NCBI RefSeq assembly: GCF_003063665.1
Contig: NZ_NESF01000003.1
Coordinates: 1 to 64,000, forward strand
DNA length: 64,000 nucleotides
Direction: 5' to 3'
Source of the DNA: Limnohabitans sp. Hippo3
Lineage (GTDB): Bacteria; Pseudomonadota; Gammaproteobacteria; Burkholderiales; Burkholderiaceae_C
Shown: positions 43,309 to 56,770 of the stretch, one piece after another
Numbering within the stretch: position 1 is the first letter of the stretch
Layout of the letters: each line of letters starts with the position of its first letter
Made by a program: the position numbers and the translations under genes
The notes under the pieces: generated by a model
What the model saw: the letters and a program-made list of their open reading frames with translations, nothing else
Databases searched by the model: none
What the model was told of the DNA's origin: nothing

Positions 43309-44837
43309 TACGTGTTTCCTTTCAGGCTTTGCGCATCCAGTGTGCGCAGTTCGGTTTTCAGCACCTTGCCGTAGTTGTTTTTGGGCAAGGCCTCGACAAA
43401 GTGGTAATGCTTGGGGCGCTTGAAGCGCGCGACCTGGGCCAGGCAGTGCGCATCCAGCTCGGCCACGCTCAGGGCTTGCCGACACACCACAAAGGCCACC
43501 ACCACCTCGCCCCACTCGGGGTCGGGTCGGCCGATCACCGAGACCTCGGCCACCTGCGGGTGCGTCAGCAGCGCTTCTTCGACTTCACGCGGGTAGATGT
43601 TGGTGCCGCCGCTGATCACCATGTCCTTGGAGCGGTCGAGCAGGCTCAGGTAACCGTCGGCGTCCAGGCGGCCCACATCGCCGGTTTGCAGCCAGCCGTT
43701 GCGGATGGTTTTGGCGGTGGCTTCAGGGTCGCGCCAATACCCGGCCATGACCAATTCGCTGCGCACACAAATTTCACCCACCTCGCCCACAGGCAGTTCG
43801 GTGCCCGCCTCGTCACAAATCCTCACCTCGACCATGGCCTGCGCGTGGCCCACCGAGGCCAGGCGTTCCCGCCAGCGTGGATGCGCGGTATCGAGCACAT
43901 CGCTCTTGGGCAAGACGCTGATGGTCATGGGGCATTCGCCTTGGCCATAGATCTGCGCAAAGTGCGGGCCGATCACCTGCAGGGCTTCTTCGATGTCGGC
44001 CAGGTACATGGGGCCACCGCCATAGACGATGGTGGCCAGGCCCTGCGGGCGCTCTGGCTCAGTGCGTGCCGCGTCCACCAGCCGCCGCACCATGGTGGGC
44101 GCTGCAAAAAACGAGGCCCGTTGCCAGTGCGCAGCCAACGCCAGGGCTTCGTGTGGGTCAAAGCCATCCGAGCGGGGCACCACGTTCAAACCCGCGTTCA
44201 GCACATAGGGCAGGTGGTACATGCCGCCGCCGTGCGACAGCGGCGCGGGGTGCAGCATGGTGTCGCCGCGCTGCACCGATTGCACCGAGGCCAGATAAGC
44301 CAGCGCACAGCCGCGCAATTGGCGTGCGCACAGCACCACACCCTTTGGCCTGCCCGTGGTGCCGCTGGTGTAAAACAGCCAGGCTGGGTCATCGTCTTCG
44401 CGAGGCTGCAAAGCCAGCTGTGGGCCTTCGGCTTGTTGCATGAAAGAGTGGTCAGCCTGTACTTGCGTGGCGGCGTTCAATTCCCTCAAAGCCTGCTGCA
44501 GGCCGCTGGCACGTTCGTCATCCACAAAAGCCAGACGCGCCTCGCTGTGCCCGGCAATCCAGGCCGCTTCGCGTTCATGCAGCTTGGCGTTCACCGGTAC
44601 GGCCACTGCGCCACACCACCAAATGCCCCACATCAGGGGCAGGTATTCGGGTGCGTTGTGCATGAAGAGCACCACCCGATCACCGGCCTGCACGCCTTGT
44701 GCGCGCAACCAGTGGGCTGTGCGTGCGGCCCGGCGGGCAAACTCGGCGTAGTCGCACCAGACCTCGGTGCCGTGGGCGATGGCCGATTGTTGTGGATACC
44801 GTTCGGCGCTGCGCGCCAACCAAAGGGCGATGTTCAT
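43308..44837 (-). CDS. AMP-dependent acyl-CoA synthetase/ligase
   Basis: A 509-residue ANL-family enzyme that activates a carboxylate to an acyl-CoA. The P-loop is YTSGTTGRPKG at 156-166, then a YGQGECP-type A5 motif, LQTGDVGRLDADGYL (A7/A8) and the C-terminal catalytic Lys in PKNNYGKVLK. The short length fits medium-chain or aromatic acid ligases. It is divergent from the PAS-LuxR gene and leads into the SDR and importer. Confidence 0.9.
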   Translation of the reverse strand: MNIALWLARSAERYPQQSAIAHGTEVWCDYAEFARRAARTAHWLRAQGVQAGDRVVLFMHNAPEYLPLMWGIWWCGAVAVPVNAKLHEREAAWIAGHSEARLAFVDDERASGLQQALRELNAATQVQADHSFMQQAEGPQLALQPREDDDPAWLFYTSGTTGRPKGVVLCARQLRGCALAYLASVQSVQRGDTMLHPAPLSHGGGMYHLPYVLNAGLNVVPRSDGFDPHEALALAAHWQRASFFAAPTMVRRLVDAARTEPERPQGLATIVYGGGPMYLADIEEALQVIGPHFAQIYGQGECPMTISVLPKSDVLDTAHPRWRERLASVGHAQAMVEVRICDEAGTELPVGEVGEICVRSELVMAGYWRDPEATAKTIRNGWLQTGDVGRLDADGYLSLLDRSKDMVISGGTNIYPREVEEALLTHPQVAEVSVIGRPDPEWGEVVVAFVVCRQALSVAELDAHCLAQVARFKRPKHYHFVEALPKNNYGKVLKTELRTLDAQSLKGNT

Positions 44838-45062
44838 CTCAGTTCAACCTTTCCAGCACCGAGCTACACGCGGGCCAGCCATGTGCGTAACCAATCAGGT
44901 CAACCAACATCAGTGAGTGTCCAATGAGCAAAGGGTTTTCAGGAGCGTAAAAGGGATCATGCTTGCAGCTATATTAGGTGGCTCATCATGCTTTGTGCAG
45001 TCGTCAAAACACGCCCGGACTAACCCTTGCGTAAAAATACCCCTCTTTCTGATTCATCCAAC

Positions 45063-45608
45063 ATGAGCACCGATTGGGGCGATTTGGTCTCGCTCAGTCC
45101 CTTGGGTTTGATGATGTCTTCTCGTCGCCAGATCGTGCTGTGCAACACCGCATTTGCCCATATTTTTGGCCACGAAATTCACGAAATGCAAGGGGCCAGC
45201 CTGGCCATGCTGTACCCCAGTCAGGACGAGTTCGAGCGCATTGGGCAACGCGGCTGGCAAGTCATGGCCACTCAGGGGCAATACCAGGACGAACGCCTCA
45301 TGCGCCGCCGCGATGGCTCCTTGATCTGGGTGCGTGTGCATGGGCGTGCGGCAGACCTGACCGATCCGTTTGAGACCGCTTCGTGGGTGTTTGAACCCTT
45401 GTCAGCTGTGGCAGATGCCGAACGTCTGACCCCGCGTGAGCGGGAAGTTCTGGCCGGCATGGCCAAGGGGCAAACCTCCAAGGATTCGGCCAAAGAACTG
45501 GGCCTGAGTCCGCGAACAGTGGAAAAACTACGGGCCAGTTTGCGTGCGCATTTCGGTGCCCGCAATGCAGCCGAACTCATGTCACGCATTGGTGGCATGC
45601 CCGCCTGA
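45063..45608 (+). CDS. PAS domain-containing LuxR family regulator
   Basis: A 181-residue transcription factor. An N-terminal PAS fold spans residues about 5-110 (QIVLCNTAFAHIFGH, RRRDGSLIWVRVHGRA). The LuxR HTH at about 115-175 contains LTPREREVLAGMAKGQTSK and LGLSPRTVEKLRASL. Without a receiver domain it probably senses a ligand or redox state directly. It is divergent from the acyl-CoA ligase and so may control that gene set. A TTG 12 codons upstream is in frame but the ATG is preferred. Confidence 0.88.
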   Translation: MSTDWGDLVSLSPLGLMMSSRRQIVLCNTAFAHIFGHEIHEMQGASLAMLYPSQDEFERIGQRGWQVMATQGQYQDERLMRRRDGSLIWVRVHGRAADLTDPFETASWVFEPLSAVADAERLTPREREVLAGMAKGQTSKDSAKELGLSPRTVEKLRASLRAHFGARNAAELMSRIGGMPA

Positions 45609-45662
45609 GCGCCGTGCTTTCACTGCGATAGTGACAGCAGGCGCTGTCGGGGCATCTGCTGC

Positions 45663-46628
45663 TCAGATCATGGCCCCGACCTTGCGCTGGTGAGCGCCCG
45701 GGTCGTCGTGGGTTTTGGCGGTGGCTTTGCGCAGCACCGCCAGATAGCCGGGCGCCAACTCCATGCGCGGCCCAAAGCCTTGCGCGATCAGCATGCGGTG
45801 CGCCGCAGGCAGCTTCCAGCAGGGGGTGAACACAAACAGGTGGTGCTCCAGGTGGTAGTTGACCCAGTACGGTGCCAGCACCATGCGCATGCCCCAGTTC
45901 GCCATGGTGGTGCGGGTGTTGCGCAAACGGTCGTCGTTGTCCCCCACCACCGCGTGCTCGGCGATGTTGCGGATGCGGCTGATCACCTGATACCAGGTCA
46001 ACAGGGGTAAAAGCCACAGCGCAAAGTAAGCCCACCACACGCCCGCTGTGGCCGTGACCGCGAAGATGGCCAGGTTGCTGAGGAAAAAGTATTTTTCTGC
46101 GGCGATCAGGTTTTTCAGCCGCTGCCAGCGGCTGGGGCTGTCGCCCATTTCCATGCGGAAAAACTCCATGCGCCGCTGGTAACCCGTGATGCCTAGAATG
46201 TCGCGCCGCATCTTGCGCCAAAAGCTTTGTTTCGTGATCGGAAAAGGGGCGGACAAAATCAGGTCGGGGTCTTCGGCTTGCTGGGTGTGGCGGTGGTGGC
46301 TCAGGTGGTAAGGGCGGTAGAGCGTGAGGCTCGCCCCCACAGGCCAGCCGCACAAAAAAGCGCCCAGCGTGTCATTGAGCCTGGTGTTTTTGAACAAGGC
46401 ACGGTGCGCCGCATCGTGCATCAAGATCGCTAAACCCAGCTGCCGTCCGCCAATGACGACCACAGCCACGATAAAGCTCAAGGGGTTGGGCCACGCGATG
46501 AAAAACGCCATGGCCAAAGCGATCACCCCCCAAGCGTGCAACACCAAATACGCACCCATCCAGTCCGAGCGTTCGCGCAAATAAGCGTCTTGCTCGGGGC
46601 TGAGGCTGGGCTGGGTATCGGTGGTCAT
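45663..46628 (-). CDS. Fatty acid desaturase family protein
   Basis: A 321-residue membrane di-iron enzyme. The three His boxes are visible: HDAAH at 71-75, HLSHHRHT at 108-115 and YHLEHHLF near 250. Several hydrophobic stretches form the membrane part. It resembles acyl-lipid desaturases or carotenoid-type hydroxylases. The ATG at 46628 is used; a TTG 18 bases upstream is in frame. Confidence 0.88.
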   Translation of the reverse strand: MTTDTQPSLSPEQDAYLRERSDWMGAYLVLHAWGVIALAMAFFIAWPNPLSFIVAVVVIGGRQLGLAILMHDAAHRALFKNTRLNDTLGAFLCGWPVGASLTLYRPYHLSHHRHTQQAEDPDLILSAPFPITKQSFWRKMRRDILGITGYQRRMEFFRMEMGDSPSRWQRLKNLIAAEKYFFLSNLAIFAVTATAGVWWAYFALWLLPLLTWYQVISRIRNIAEHAVVGDNDDRLRNTRTTMANWGMRMVLAPYWVNYHLEHHLFVFTPCWKLPAAHRMLIAQGFGPRMELAPGYLAVLRKATAKTHDDPGAHQRKVGAMI

Positions 46629-46737
46629 GGCGGGTGTGTTCGGCAAAAGGGTTATCTTGTGCTGGTTGGTGCCCCAAAATAGTCACGGGCGTGACCATTT
46701 TGGGGCTTTCCCTGAGCGCTTGTGTGTTGTGTCTGTC

Positions 46738-46890
46738 ATGCCCCTGCCTGTCATGCCCGCGCACGCGGGTATCCATGGCAGCCGAAGGCATGGACACCCG
46801 ATCAAGTCGGGTGTGACAGATGTGTGCGGGTCGTCCCTCTGCCTGTCATGCCCGCGCATGCGGGTATCCATGACGGGCGAAGGCACAGGG
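46738..46890. repeat. Dispersed inverted-repeat cluster (family B)
   Basis: Two copies of TGTCATGCCCGCGCA-GCGGGTATCCATG flank a GACACCCGAT-CAAG-TCGGGTGTGAC hairpin, in the gap between the desaturase and mnmE. The units match those at 5050-5260. Confidence 0.8.
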
Positions 46891-46896
46891 CCTGGC

Positions 46897-48309
46897 TCAC
46901 TTGCCGATGCAGAAACTTGAAAAAATCACGCCCAGCAAATCGTCGGCGCTGAACTCGCCTGTGATCTCGTTGAGCGCGTTTTGGGCCAGGCGCAGCTCCT
47001 CGGCCAGCAGGTCGAGGTTTTGGGCTTGCGCGGCCAGGTGCGCGTCGGCCACATCGAGGTGTTCGCGCACGCGGTGCAGCGCCTGCACATGGCGTTCGCG
47101 GGCAATGAACAGGCCTTCGCTGGCTTGCTGCCAGCCGGCTTGCTGCAGCAGTTGCTGGCGCAGGGCCTGCAGGCCTTCGCCGGTTCGGGCCGAGAGCGTC
47201 AAGCCCGTGCGCTCCCCGGACACCTGTGCCGCATCGGCCTTGTTCCAAACATCAACCACCGCCACGCTGGCAGGCAGGCGGCTTTGCAGAGCGGTTGCAA
47301 TGTCGGCATCGGCGCGGTCGTAATCGGCCTGACCCACGCGCGTGAGGTCGTGCAAAAACAGCACCGCGTCGGCCCCTTCAATTTGCCCCCAGGCGCGCGA
47401 AATGCCGATTTGTTCGACCTCGTCCACGCCCTCGCCTTCGCGCAGCCCGGCGGTGTCGATCACATGCAGTGGTACGCCCTCGATCTGGATGGTTTGCTGC
47501 ACCACATCGCGCGTGGTGCCTGCAATCGGCGTGACGATGGCCAGCTCGGCCCCGGCCAGTGCGTTGAGCAGTGAGCTTTTGCCTGCATTGGGCTGGCCCG
47601 CGATCACCACCTTGATGCCTTCGCGCAGCAAAGCGCCCTGCCGGGCCTTGCCCAGCACGGTCTGCAGCGCGGTTTGAAGGCGCATCAGCTGCCCCTGCGC
47701 ATCGGCCTTTTGCAAGAAATCGATCTCTTCTTCCGGGAAGTCCAGCGTCGCCTCGACCAGCATACGCAGGTGAATCAGCGCATCGCGCAGCCCATGGATT
47801 TCTTTGGAAAAATCCCCCGCCAAAGACCGGCTGGCGCTGCGTGCTGCGGCCTCGGTGCTGGCATCGATCAGGTCGGCAATCGCTTCGGCTTGTGCCAGGT
47901 CGATCTTGTCGTTCAAAAAAGCGCGCTCGGAAAACTCGCCCGGTTGCGCCACACGCAGCCCCGCTAAGCGCGGCTTTCCGGTGGCAGGGTCCATTTCGGC
48001 CGCCGCTTGCAGGCAACGTGCCACCAGCAACTGCAAAACCACCGGGCCGCCGTGCGCTTGCAACTCCAGCACGTCTTCGCCCGTGAACGACTGTGGGGCC
48101 ACAAAGTGCAACGCCAGACCGTGATCGATGGGGCTGCCGTCGGCATCGGCAAAAGGCAGGTAGGTGGCTTCACGCGGCTTGAGTTGCCGCCCGCACAGCG
48201 CCTGGATCAGCGGCGCCAGCTGGCGGCCCGACACCCGCACGATGCCTACCGCGCCGCGACCGGGTGCGGTGGCAATGACGACGATGGGTTCCTGGTGTCT
48301 GGCGAGCAT
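46897..48309 (-). CDS. mnmE: tRNA uridine-5-carboxymethylaminomethyl modification GTPase
   Basis: A 470-residue protein. The folate-binding N-domain starts [20 protein letters not shown]. The G domain begins with GQPNAGKSS (238-246), followed by AGTTRD, DTAGLRE and NKAD-type NKADAAQ. The C-terminal CIGK (467-470) is the family hallmark. With MnmG it modifies U34 of several tRNAs. The mnmE-yidC-yidD-rnpA-rpmH order leading to the origin is standard. Confidence 0.96.
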   Translation of the reverse strand: MLARHQEPIVVIATAPGRGAVGIVRVSGRQLAPLIQALCGRQLKPREATYLPFADADGSPIDHGLALHFVAPQSFTGEDVLELQAHGGPVVLQLLVARCLQAAAEMDPATGKPRLAGLRVAQPGEFSERAFLNDKIDLAQAEAIADLIDASTEAAARSASRSLAGDFSKEIHGLRDALIHLRMLVEATLDFPEEEIDFLQKADAQGQLMRLQTALQTVLGKARQGALLREGIKVVIAGQPNAGKSSLLNALAGAELAIVTPIAGTTRDVVQQTIQIEGVPLHVIDTAGLREGEGVDEVEQIGISRAWGQIEGADAVLFLHDLTRVGQADYDRADADIATALQSRLPASVAVVDVWNKADAAQVSGERTGLTLSARTGEGLQALRQQLLQQAGWQQASEGLFIARERHVQALHRVREHLDVADAHLAAQAQNLDLLAEELRLAQNALNEITGEFSADDLLGVIFSSFCIGK

Positions 48310-48355
48310 GGTTCGGTGGTGCGTGTGGCTAGGCCGCTGAATTTGTCACCCCAAG

Positions 48356-48432
48356 CTAGCCTTTGTCACCCCGGGCTTGACCCGGGGTCCATGGTGAAAC
48401 AGGCATGGATGCCGGATCGAGTCCGGCATGAC
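48356..48432. repeat. Dispersed inverted repeat (family B)
   Basis: GTCACCCCGGGC-TTGA-CCCGGGGTCCATGG and GGATGCCGGA-TCGA-GTCCGGCATGAC hairpins fill the gap between mnmE and yidC. They show the TTGAACCC-type inverted units of family B. Confidence 0.7.
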
Positions 48433-48443
48433 ATCAATGCGTA

Positions 48444-50129
48444 TTACTTGAACTTGGGCAAGTTGAACTGCGGTGGCACGCCCATGCGGGTGTTGATCAT
48501 CCACTGCTGTGCAATCGACAAAATGTTGTTCGTGATCCAGTACAGCACCAGGCCGGCCGGGAAGAAGAAGAACATCACCGAGAACACCAGCGGCATGATC
48601 CACATCAGCTTGGCTTGCATCGGGTCTGGTGGCGCGGGGTTGAGCGCGGTCTGCAGCAAGGTGGTCAATGTCATGACCAAAGGCAGGATGAAGTACGGAT
48701 CAGGTGCCGACAAGTCGTGGATCCAGCCGATCCAGGGCGCATTGCGCATCTCGACGCTGGACAACAGCACCCAGTACAAGGCAATGAACACCGGGATCTG
48801 GATCATGATCGGGAAACAGCCGCCCATCGGGTTGACCTTTTCCTCGCGGTAGATGCGCATCATTTCCTGCTGCATCTTTTGCGGATCGTTTTTCAGGCGC
48901 TCGCGCATTTCCATGATCTTGGGGTTGATGGCTTTCATCTTGGCCATGCTGGCATAGGCCTTGGCGTTGAGCCAGTAGAAAGCGATCTTGAGCAACAGCA
49001 CCAGCGCCACGATGGACCAGCCCCAGTTCTGGATGAAGCTGAACAGCTTGTCGAGCAACCAGTACAAAGGCTTGGACAGCATGGCCAGCCAGCCATAGTC
49101 CTTCACCAGGTCCAGGCCAGGGGCCAGGGCTTCGAGCACTTTTTCTTCCTGCGGACCGCTGAACAGCTGGGTGGTCACGGTCTTGGACTGGCCGGGGGCC
49201 AGCTCGGCCAGGGGGGTGATCATGCCCACGGCATACAGGTTGGTGTCGACCTTGCGCACAAAGTTTTCGCGCTGAATGCCGTCGGCCAACAACCAGGCGC
49301 TGGCAAAGTAGTGCTGAACCATGGCCACATAGCCATTGGGCGATGTCTTGTCGATTTCGGCCTTGTTCTTTTCGATGTCGCTGAACTCGACCTTGTGGTA
49401 TTTTTTGGCCTCGGTGTAAATGGCAGGGCCGGTGAAGGTGGAATAGAACGACGACTCGCCTGCGGGCTTGTTGCCGTCACGCACCAGTTGCAGATACAGC
49501 TGGGGCGACACGTTGGTGGTGCCTGTGTTGACCACTTCGTGCTTGACGCCGATGACATAGCTGCCACGCTGCAAGGTGTAGGTCTTGACCAGCTTCACGC
49601 CGTTTTGTGCATCGGATTCGAAGCGCAAGGTCAGCTCGTTCTGGCCGTCTTTCAGGCTGCGTTCACCGCTGAACTTCATGGCGGCCTTGTGCGTCGGGAA
49701 ATCACCGCCGATCAGGCCGGTTTGCGCCACATAAACACGGCTGCTGCTCTGGTCGAGCAAGACAAATGGCTTGCTAGTGTCTACAAAGTCGGCGTGACGG
49801 GTGAACTCGGTGCGCACCAGCGAGCCGCCTTCGGTGTCAAAGCTGAGCTTGAGCACATCGGTTTCCACCTCGATCTTTTCGCGCGGTGTGGCCGAAGCGG
49901 CGGGGGCAGAAGTGGGCACTTGTCCGGGCGTGGCTGCGGGCGCTGCGGCCGAGGCAGAAGGCACCCCGCTGGCTGCAGGTGTGGGCGACGTTGCGCTTGC
50001 TTGGGCTGCGGCCTCCGGCTTGGGGAAGAACGTGGCCTTGTGGCCGTTGTACAGCTGCCATTGGTCCCACAGCAGGACCATGGAAAAACCAAAAATCACC
50101 CAAAGGATGGTGCGGCGGATATCGTTCAT
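48444..50129 (-). CDS. yidC: Membrane protein insertase YidC
   Basis: A 561-residue insertase. The first helix is TILWVIFGFSMVLLWDQW. A periplasmic Ala/Pro-rich linker and beta-sandwich span about residues 30-340, and the five-helix insertase core starts near residue 355, containing the hydrophilic-groove segment with KMKAINPKI and the CFPIMIQIPVFIALYW stretch. It ends in a short basic tail. Its start overlaps the yidD stop by 4 bases. Confidence 0.96.
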   Translation of the reverse strand: MNDIRRTILWVIFGFSMVLLWDQWQLYNGHKATFFPKPEAAAQASATSPTPAASGVPSASAAAPAATPGQVPTSAPAASATPREKIEVETDVLKLSFDTEGGSLVRTEFTRHADFVDTSKPFVLLDQSSSRVYVAQTGLIGGDFPTHKAAMKFSGERSLKDGQNELTLRFESDAQNGVKLVKTYTLQRGSYVIGVKHEVVNTGTTNVSPQLYLQLVRDGNKPAGESSFYSTFTGPAIYTEAKKYHKVEFSDIEKNKAEIDKTSPNGYVAMVQHYFASAWLLADGIQRENFVRKVDTNLYAVGMITPLAELAPGQSKTVTTQLFSGPQEEKVLEALAPGLDLVKDYGWLAMLSKPLYWLLDKLFSFIQNWGWSIVALVLLLKIAFYWLNAKAYASMAKMKAINPKIMEMRERLKNDPQKMQQEMMRIYREEKVNPMGGCFPIMIQIPVFIALYWVLLSSVEMRNAPWIGWIHDLSAPDPYFILPLVMTLTTLLQTALNPAPPDPMQAKLMWIMPLVFSVMFFFFPAGLVLYWITNNILSIAQQWMINTRMGVPPQFNLPKFK

Positions 50130-50401
50130 GGGGTCTTCTTTGACGAAGTAGGGGAAAACAAATCAGAGAACAAGCGCGGGGCTTGTGGGGGAACGGGGTC
50201 GTGGCCACCCTGGCACCAGGGGCCGCAACGCACCAAGCGGTGAACCGTCAGGTAGCTGCCCTTGGCGGCACCATGCAGCTCCAGGGCTTGCAAGGCATAG
50301 GCCGAGCAAGTGGGCTCAAAGCGGCACGACGATCCGAGCCACGGGCTTAGCAGCAAGCGGTAGCCACGCACCACACCCATCAACAAGCGCTGAATGATCA
50401 T
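50126..50401 (-). CDS. yidD: Membrane protein insertion efficiency factor YidD
   Basis: A 91-residue protein with the family core YRLLLSPWLGSSCRFEPTCSAYALQAL, HGAAKGSYL and RLVRCGPWCQGGHDPVP. It has an amphipathic start and is expected at the inner face of the membrane. It overlaps rnpA and yidC by 4 bases each. Confidence 0.95.
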   Translation of the reverse strand: MIIQRLLMGVVRGYRLLLSPWLGSSCRFEPTCSAYALQALELHGAAKGSYLTVHRLVRCGPWCQGGHDPVPPQAPRLFSDLFSPTSSKKTP

Positions 50402-50835
50402 GCGCGCACCTCGGGTCGAACGGCGCGCTCAAACAATTGCTCCAGCTCTTGCCGAACCGCGAGTTTCAGGGGTTCGGAGGTGGCGCTGATGAATTGTTGG
50501 CGATCAAAAGCCATGCGCAGGCGCACCACATGGGCAGCCACAGGCAGGCGATCACCAAAGCGTTCGCTCACGTTGTAGATCTGGCGTTTGATGGTGTTGC
50601 GCGTCACGGCGCGGCGCGCCCAGCGCTTGGGCACCATGGCGCCCAGCCAAACGTCGAACAAGCCAAAAAGGGCCTGCTCCTGTGAAGGAGCAGGCCCGAC
50701 CTGGTCGGCTGGTGCCAAGGGGGTGTCCGTGGGGCGGGTCAAGGTCAGACGGTGCAACGCAAAATGCGCTGTGCGCGAGACTGTTCCACCCGCCAGGGCG
50801 GCCTGAAATTGTGGGCGTGTTTTCAAACGCTGCAC
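50398..50835 (-). CDS. rnpA: Ribonuclease P protein component
   Basis: A 145-residue basic protein that assists RNase P RNA in tRNA 5' processing. The start region QRLKTRPQFQAALAGG and the family signature KRWARRAVTRNTIKRQIYN (variant of the RNR motif) are present. It carries an extra Pro/Gln-rich segment of about 25 residues before the signature, longer than E. coli RnpA. The GTG at 50835 is chosen because the family normally begins at this QRLK position; a TTG three codons upstream is possible. Confidence 0.92.
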   Translation of the reverse strand: MQRLKTRPQFQAALAGGTVSRTAHFALHRLTLTRPTDTPLAPADQVGPAPSQEQALFGLFDVWLGAMVPKRWARRAVTRNTIKRQIYNVSERFGDRLPVAAHVVRLRMAFDRQQFISATSEPLKLAVRQELEQLFERAVRPEVRA

Positions 50836-50902
50836 GATGGCCAAACCCTGGAATCAACCGCCTGCAGTGGCGTCAGGCCACTGCCAGACGGTCGAAAAGG
50901 CA

Positions 50903-51037
50903 TTAGACAGCCAGACGCTTGCGGCCTTTGGCGCGGCGTGCATTGATCACGGCGCGGCCACCACGGGTCTTCATGCGAACCAGAAAGCCGTGGGTACGGG
51001 CGCGACGTGTCTTGGATGGTTGGTAGGTGCGTTTCAT
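50903..51037 (-). CDS. rpmH: 50S ribosomal protein L34
   Basis: A 44-residue basic protein: [17 protein letters not shown] at the start, [11 protein letters not shown] in the middle, ending KGRKRLAV. Length and sequence are exactly those of bacterial L34. It is the first gene leftward from the origin region and lies about 70 bases upstream of rnpA. Confidence 0.97.
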   Translation of the reverse strand: MKRTYQPSKTRRARTHGFLVRMKTRGGRAVINARRAKGRKRLAV

Positions 51038-51278
51038 AACTCTTCCTTTGTGCCCAACGCCATGAATCAGCGTTGGGCGAAACCCAAGATTATCGCAAAC
51101 TTTCGGGCCCTCGGCAAATCAAGCCGTTTTCAGTACATCGGGTGTTTACCGAGGCCGGCCACCGCCGATGTGGTTTATGATGCCCATGCGAATGCGTTTG
51201 GGTATGTGGATAAGCTCTTGATAAGCCTCATTTCCCTGCCATTTTTTCTCTCAACTGTCCACAAAAAATAAATACAAC
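51038..51278. other. Candidate chromosomal origin region (rpmH-dnaA gap)
   Basis: This 241-base gap holds no gene. It contains a perfect DnaA box TGTGGATAA at 51205-51213, a weaker match CTGTCCACA at 51255-51263, and an AT-rich stretch at about 51238-51275. Genes run outward in both directions. No other perfect box was found by eye, so the full oriC may extend elsewhere. Confidence 0.55.
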
Positions 51279-52679
51279 ATGTCCGAGGGACTCACCCCAG
51301 AATTTCAGATGGATGCCGGCCAGGCTTTGTGGCAGGCTTGCGTGGACGAATTGTCCCGCGAGCTGCCCGAACAGCAGTTCAACACCTGGATCAAACCCCT
51401 GACCGCACAGCTCTCGGAAGACCAGCAGCGCCTCACCCTGTTTGTGGCCAACCGCTTCAAACTCGACTGGATCCGGGCCCAATATGCTGGCCGTCTGGCC
51501 GCCTTGCTGGAGAACTTGCAAGGTCATCCGGTTCAAATAGAGTTAGCGATCACTCCGCGCGACGGTGCCGTCAAACCTGTTCGTCAGTCCACGCCATCGT
51601 CGATGGAAAACGGCCCCGAGCCGATCGAGCTGCCCGAAGAGCCCGCCACCAACACCTTCCGCAGCCGGCTCAACACCGCCCTGACTTTTGACAACCTGGT
51701 CGAGGGCACGGCCAACCGCATGGCGCGTGCGGCGGCCATGCATGTGTCCGGCTCGCCGGGGCATCTGTACAACCCCTTGTTCATCTACGGCGGTGTGGGT
51801 TTGGGCAAGACCCACCTGATGCATGCCATCGGCAACAAACTGCTGGCCGACCGCCCGGAATCCAAGGTTCTCTACATCCACGCCGAACAATTTGTGTCGG
51901 ATGTGGTTAAGGCTTACCAGCGCAAGACTTTTGACGAATTCAAGCAGCATTACCACTCGCTCGATCTGCTGTTGATCGACGATGTCCAGTTCTTTGCCAA
52001 CAAAGACCGCACGCAAGAAGAATTCTTCAACGCCTTTGAAGCGCTGCTGGCCAAGAAGTCGCACATCGTGATGACCAGCGACACCTACCCCAAGGGTCTG
52101 GCCGACATCCACGAGCGTCTGGTGTCGCGTTTTGACTCGGGTTTGACGGTGGCCATGGAGCCGCCCGAGCTGGAGATGCGGGTGGCGATTCTGATCAACA
52201 AAGCCATCAGTGAAGGCAGCGAAATGCCCGAGGAAGTGGCGTTTTTCGTGGCCAAAAACGTGCGCTCCAACGTGCGCGAGCTCGAAGGCGCGCTGCGCAA
52301 AATCCTGGCCTATTCGCGCTTCAACCAGAAGGAAATCTCCATCCAGCTGGCCCGCGACGCCCTGCGTGACCTGCTGTCGATCCAGAACCGCCAGATCAGT
52401 GTCGAAAACATCCAGAAAACGGTGGCCGATTACTACAAGATCAAGGTCGCCGACATGTACAGCAAAAAGCGCCCGGCCAGCATTGCCCGCCCGCGCCAGA
52501 TTGCCATGTACCTGGCCAAGGAAATGACCCAAAAGAGCCTGCCTGAAATTGGCGAGCTGTTTGGCGGTCGTGACCACACCACCGTGCTGCACGCCGTGCG
52601 AAAAATCAGCGCCGAGCGCCAGCAAATGACCGAGTTGAACCAGCAGCTGCACGTGCTGGAGCAAACCCTCAAGGGCTGA
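51279..52679 (+). CDS. dnaA: Chromosomal replication initiator DnaA
   Basis: A 466-residue AAA+ initiator. Domain I (1-85) is followed by a short linker. The ATPase has Walker [10 protein letters not shown] at 171-179 and Walker [11 protein letters not shown]. The C-terminal helix-turn-helix carries the DnaA signature [17 protein letters not shown]. All domains are intact. Confidence 0.98.
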   Translation: MSEGLTPEFQMDAGQALWQACVDELSRELPEQQFNTWIKPLTAQLSEDQQRLTLFVANRFKLDWIRAQYAGRLAALLENLQGHPVQIELAITPRDGAVKPVRQSTPSSMENGPEPIELPEEPATNTFRSRLNTALTFDNLVEGTANRMARAAAMHVSGSPGHLYNPLFIYGGVGLGKTHLMHAIGNKLLADRPESKVLYIHAEQFVSDVVKAYQRKTFDEFKQHYHSLDLLLIDDVQFFANKDRTQEEFFNAFEALLAKKSHIVMTSDTYPKGLADIHERLVSRFDSGLTVAMEPPELEMRVAILINKAISEGSEMPEEVAFFVAKNVRSNVRELEGALRKILAYSRFNQKEISIQLARDALRDLLSIQNRQISVENIQKTVADYYKIKVADMYSKKRPASIARPRQIAMYLAKEMTQKSLPEIGELFGGRDHTTVLHAVRKISAERQQMTELNQQLHVLEQTLKG

Positions 52680-52696
52680 TGACAGACCATTTTTCC

Positions 52697-52774
52697 CCTG
52701 TAGGAGGCCGCCCCTGCGGCCGAATGCTGGCGCCCCGGTCGTGCGGGCATTCGCGAGCGGGGGCTCGCTCCCAC
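52697..52774. repeat. REP-like element, family A
   Basis: CCTGTAGGAG, the GGCCG-CCCCTG-CGGCC hairpin, a spacer, and GCGAGC-GGG-GGCTCGC-TCCCAC form a two-hairpin element. It lies in the dnaA-dnaN gap and resembles the copies at 7425 and 13128. Confidence 0.8.
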
Positions 52775-52921
52775 GAAGGCCCCAGCCGATCCCCGGCAAA
52801 AGAATGCCCAAACAGGCGTTTTGGGCAAAAAAACAGCCGAAAAACGGCGAAAATGTACCCTGTTTGCATCCACTCGCCCATTCTGGGCTGACGCCTGAAA
52901 AGAACCACCAAAGGTAGACAA

Positions 52922-56718
<3,797 letters not shown>

Positions 56719-56770
56719 GTGGGTGAACTGCTGAAGTCACGTCATCAACGGCCACAGAGCCGGGCGGGCT

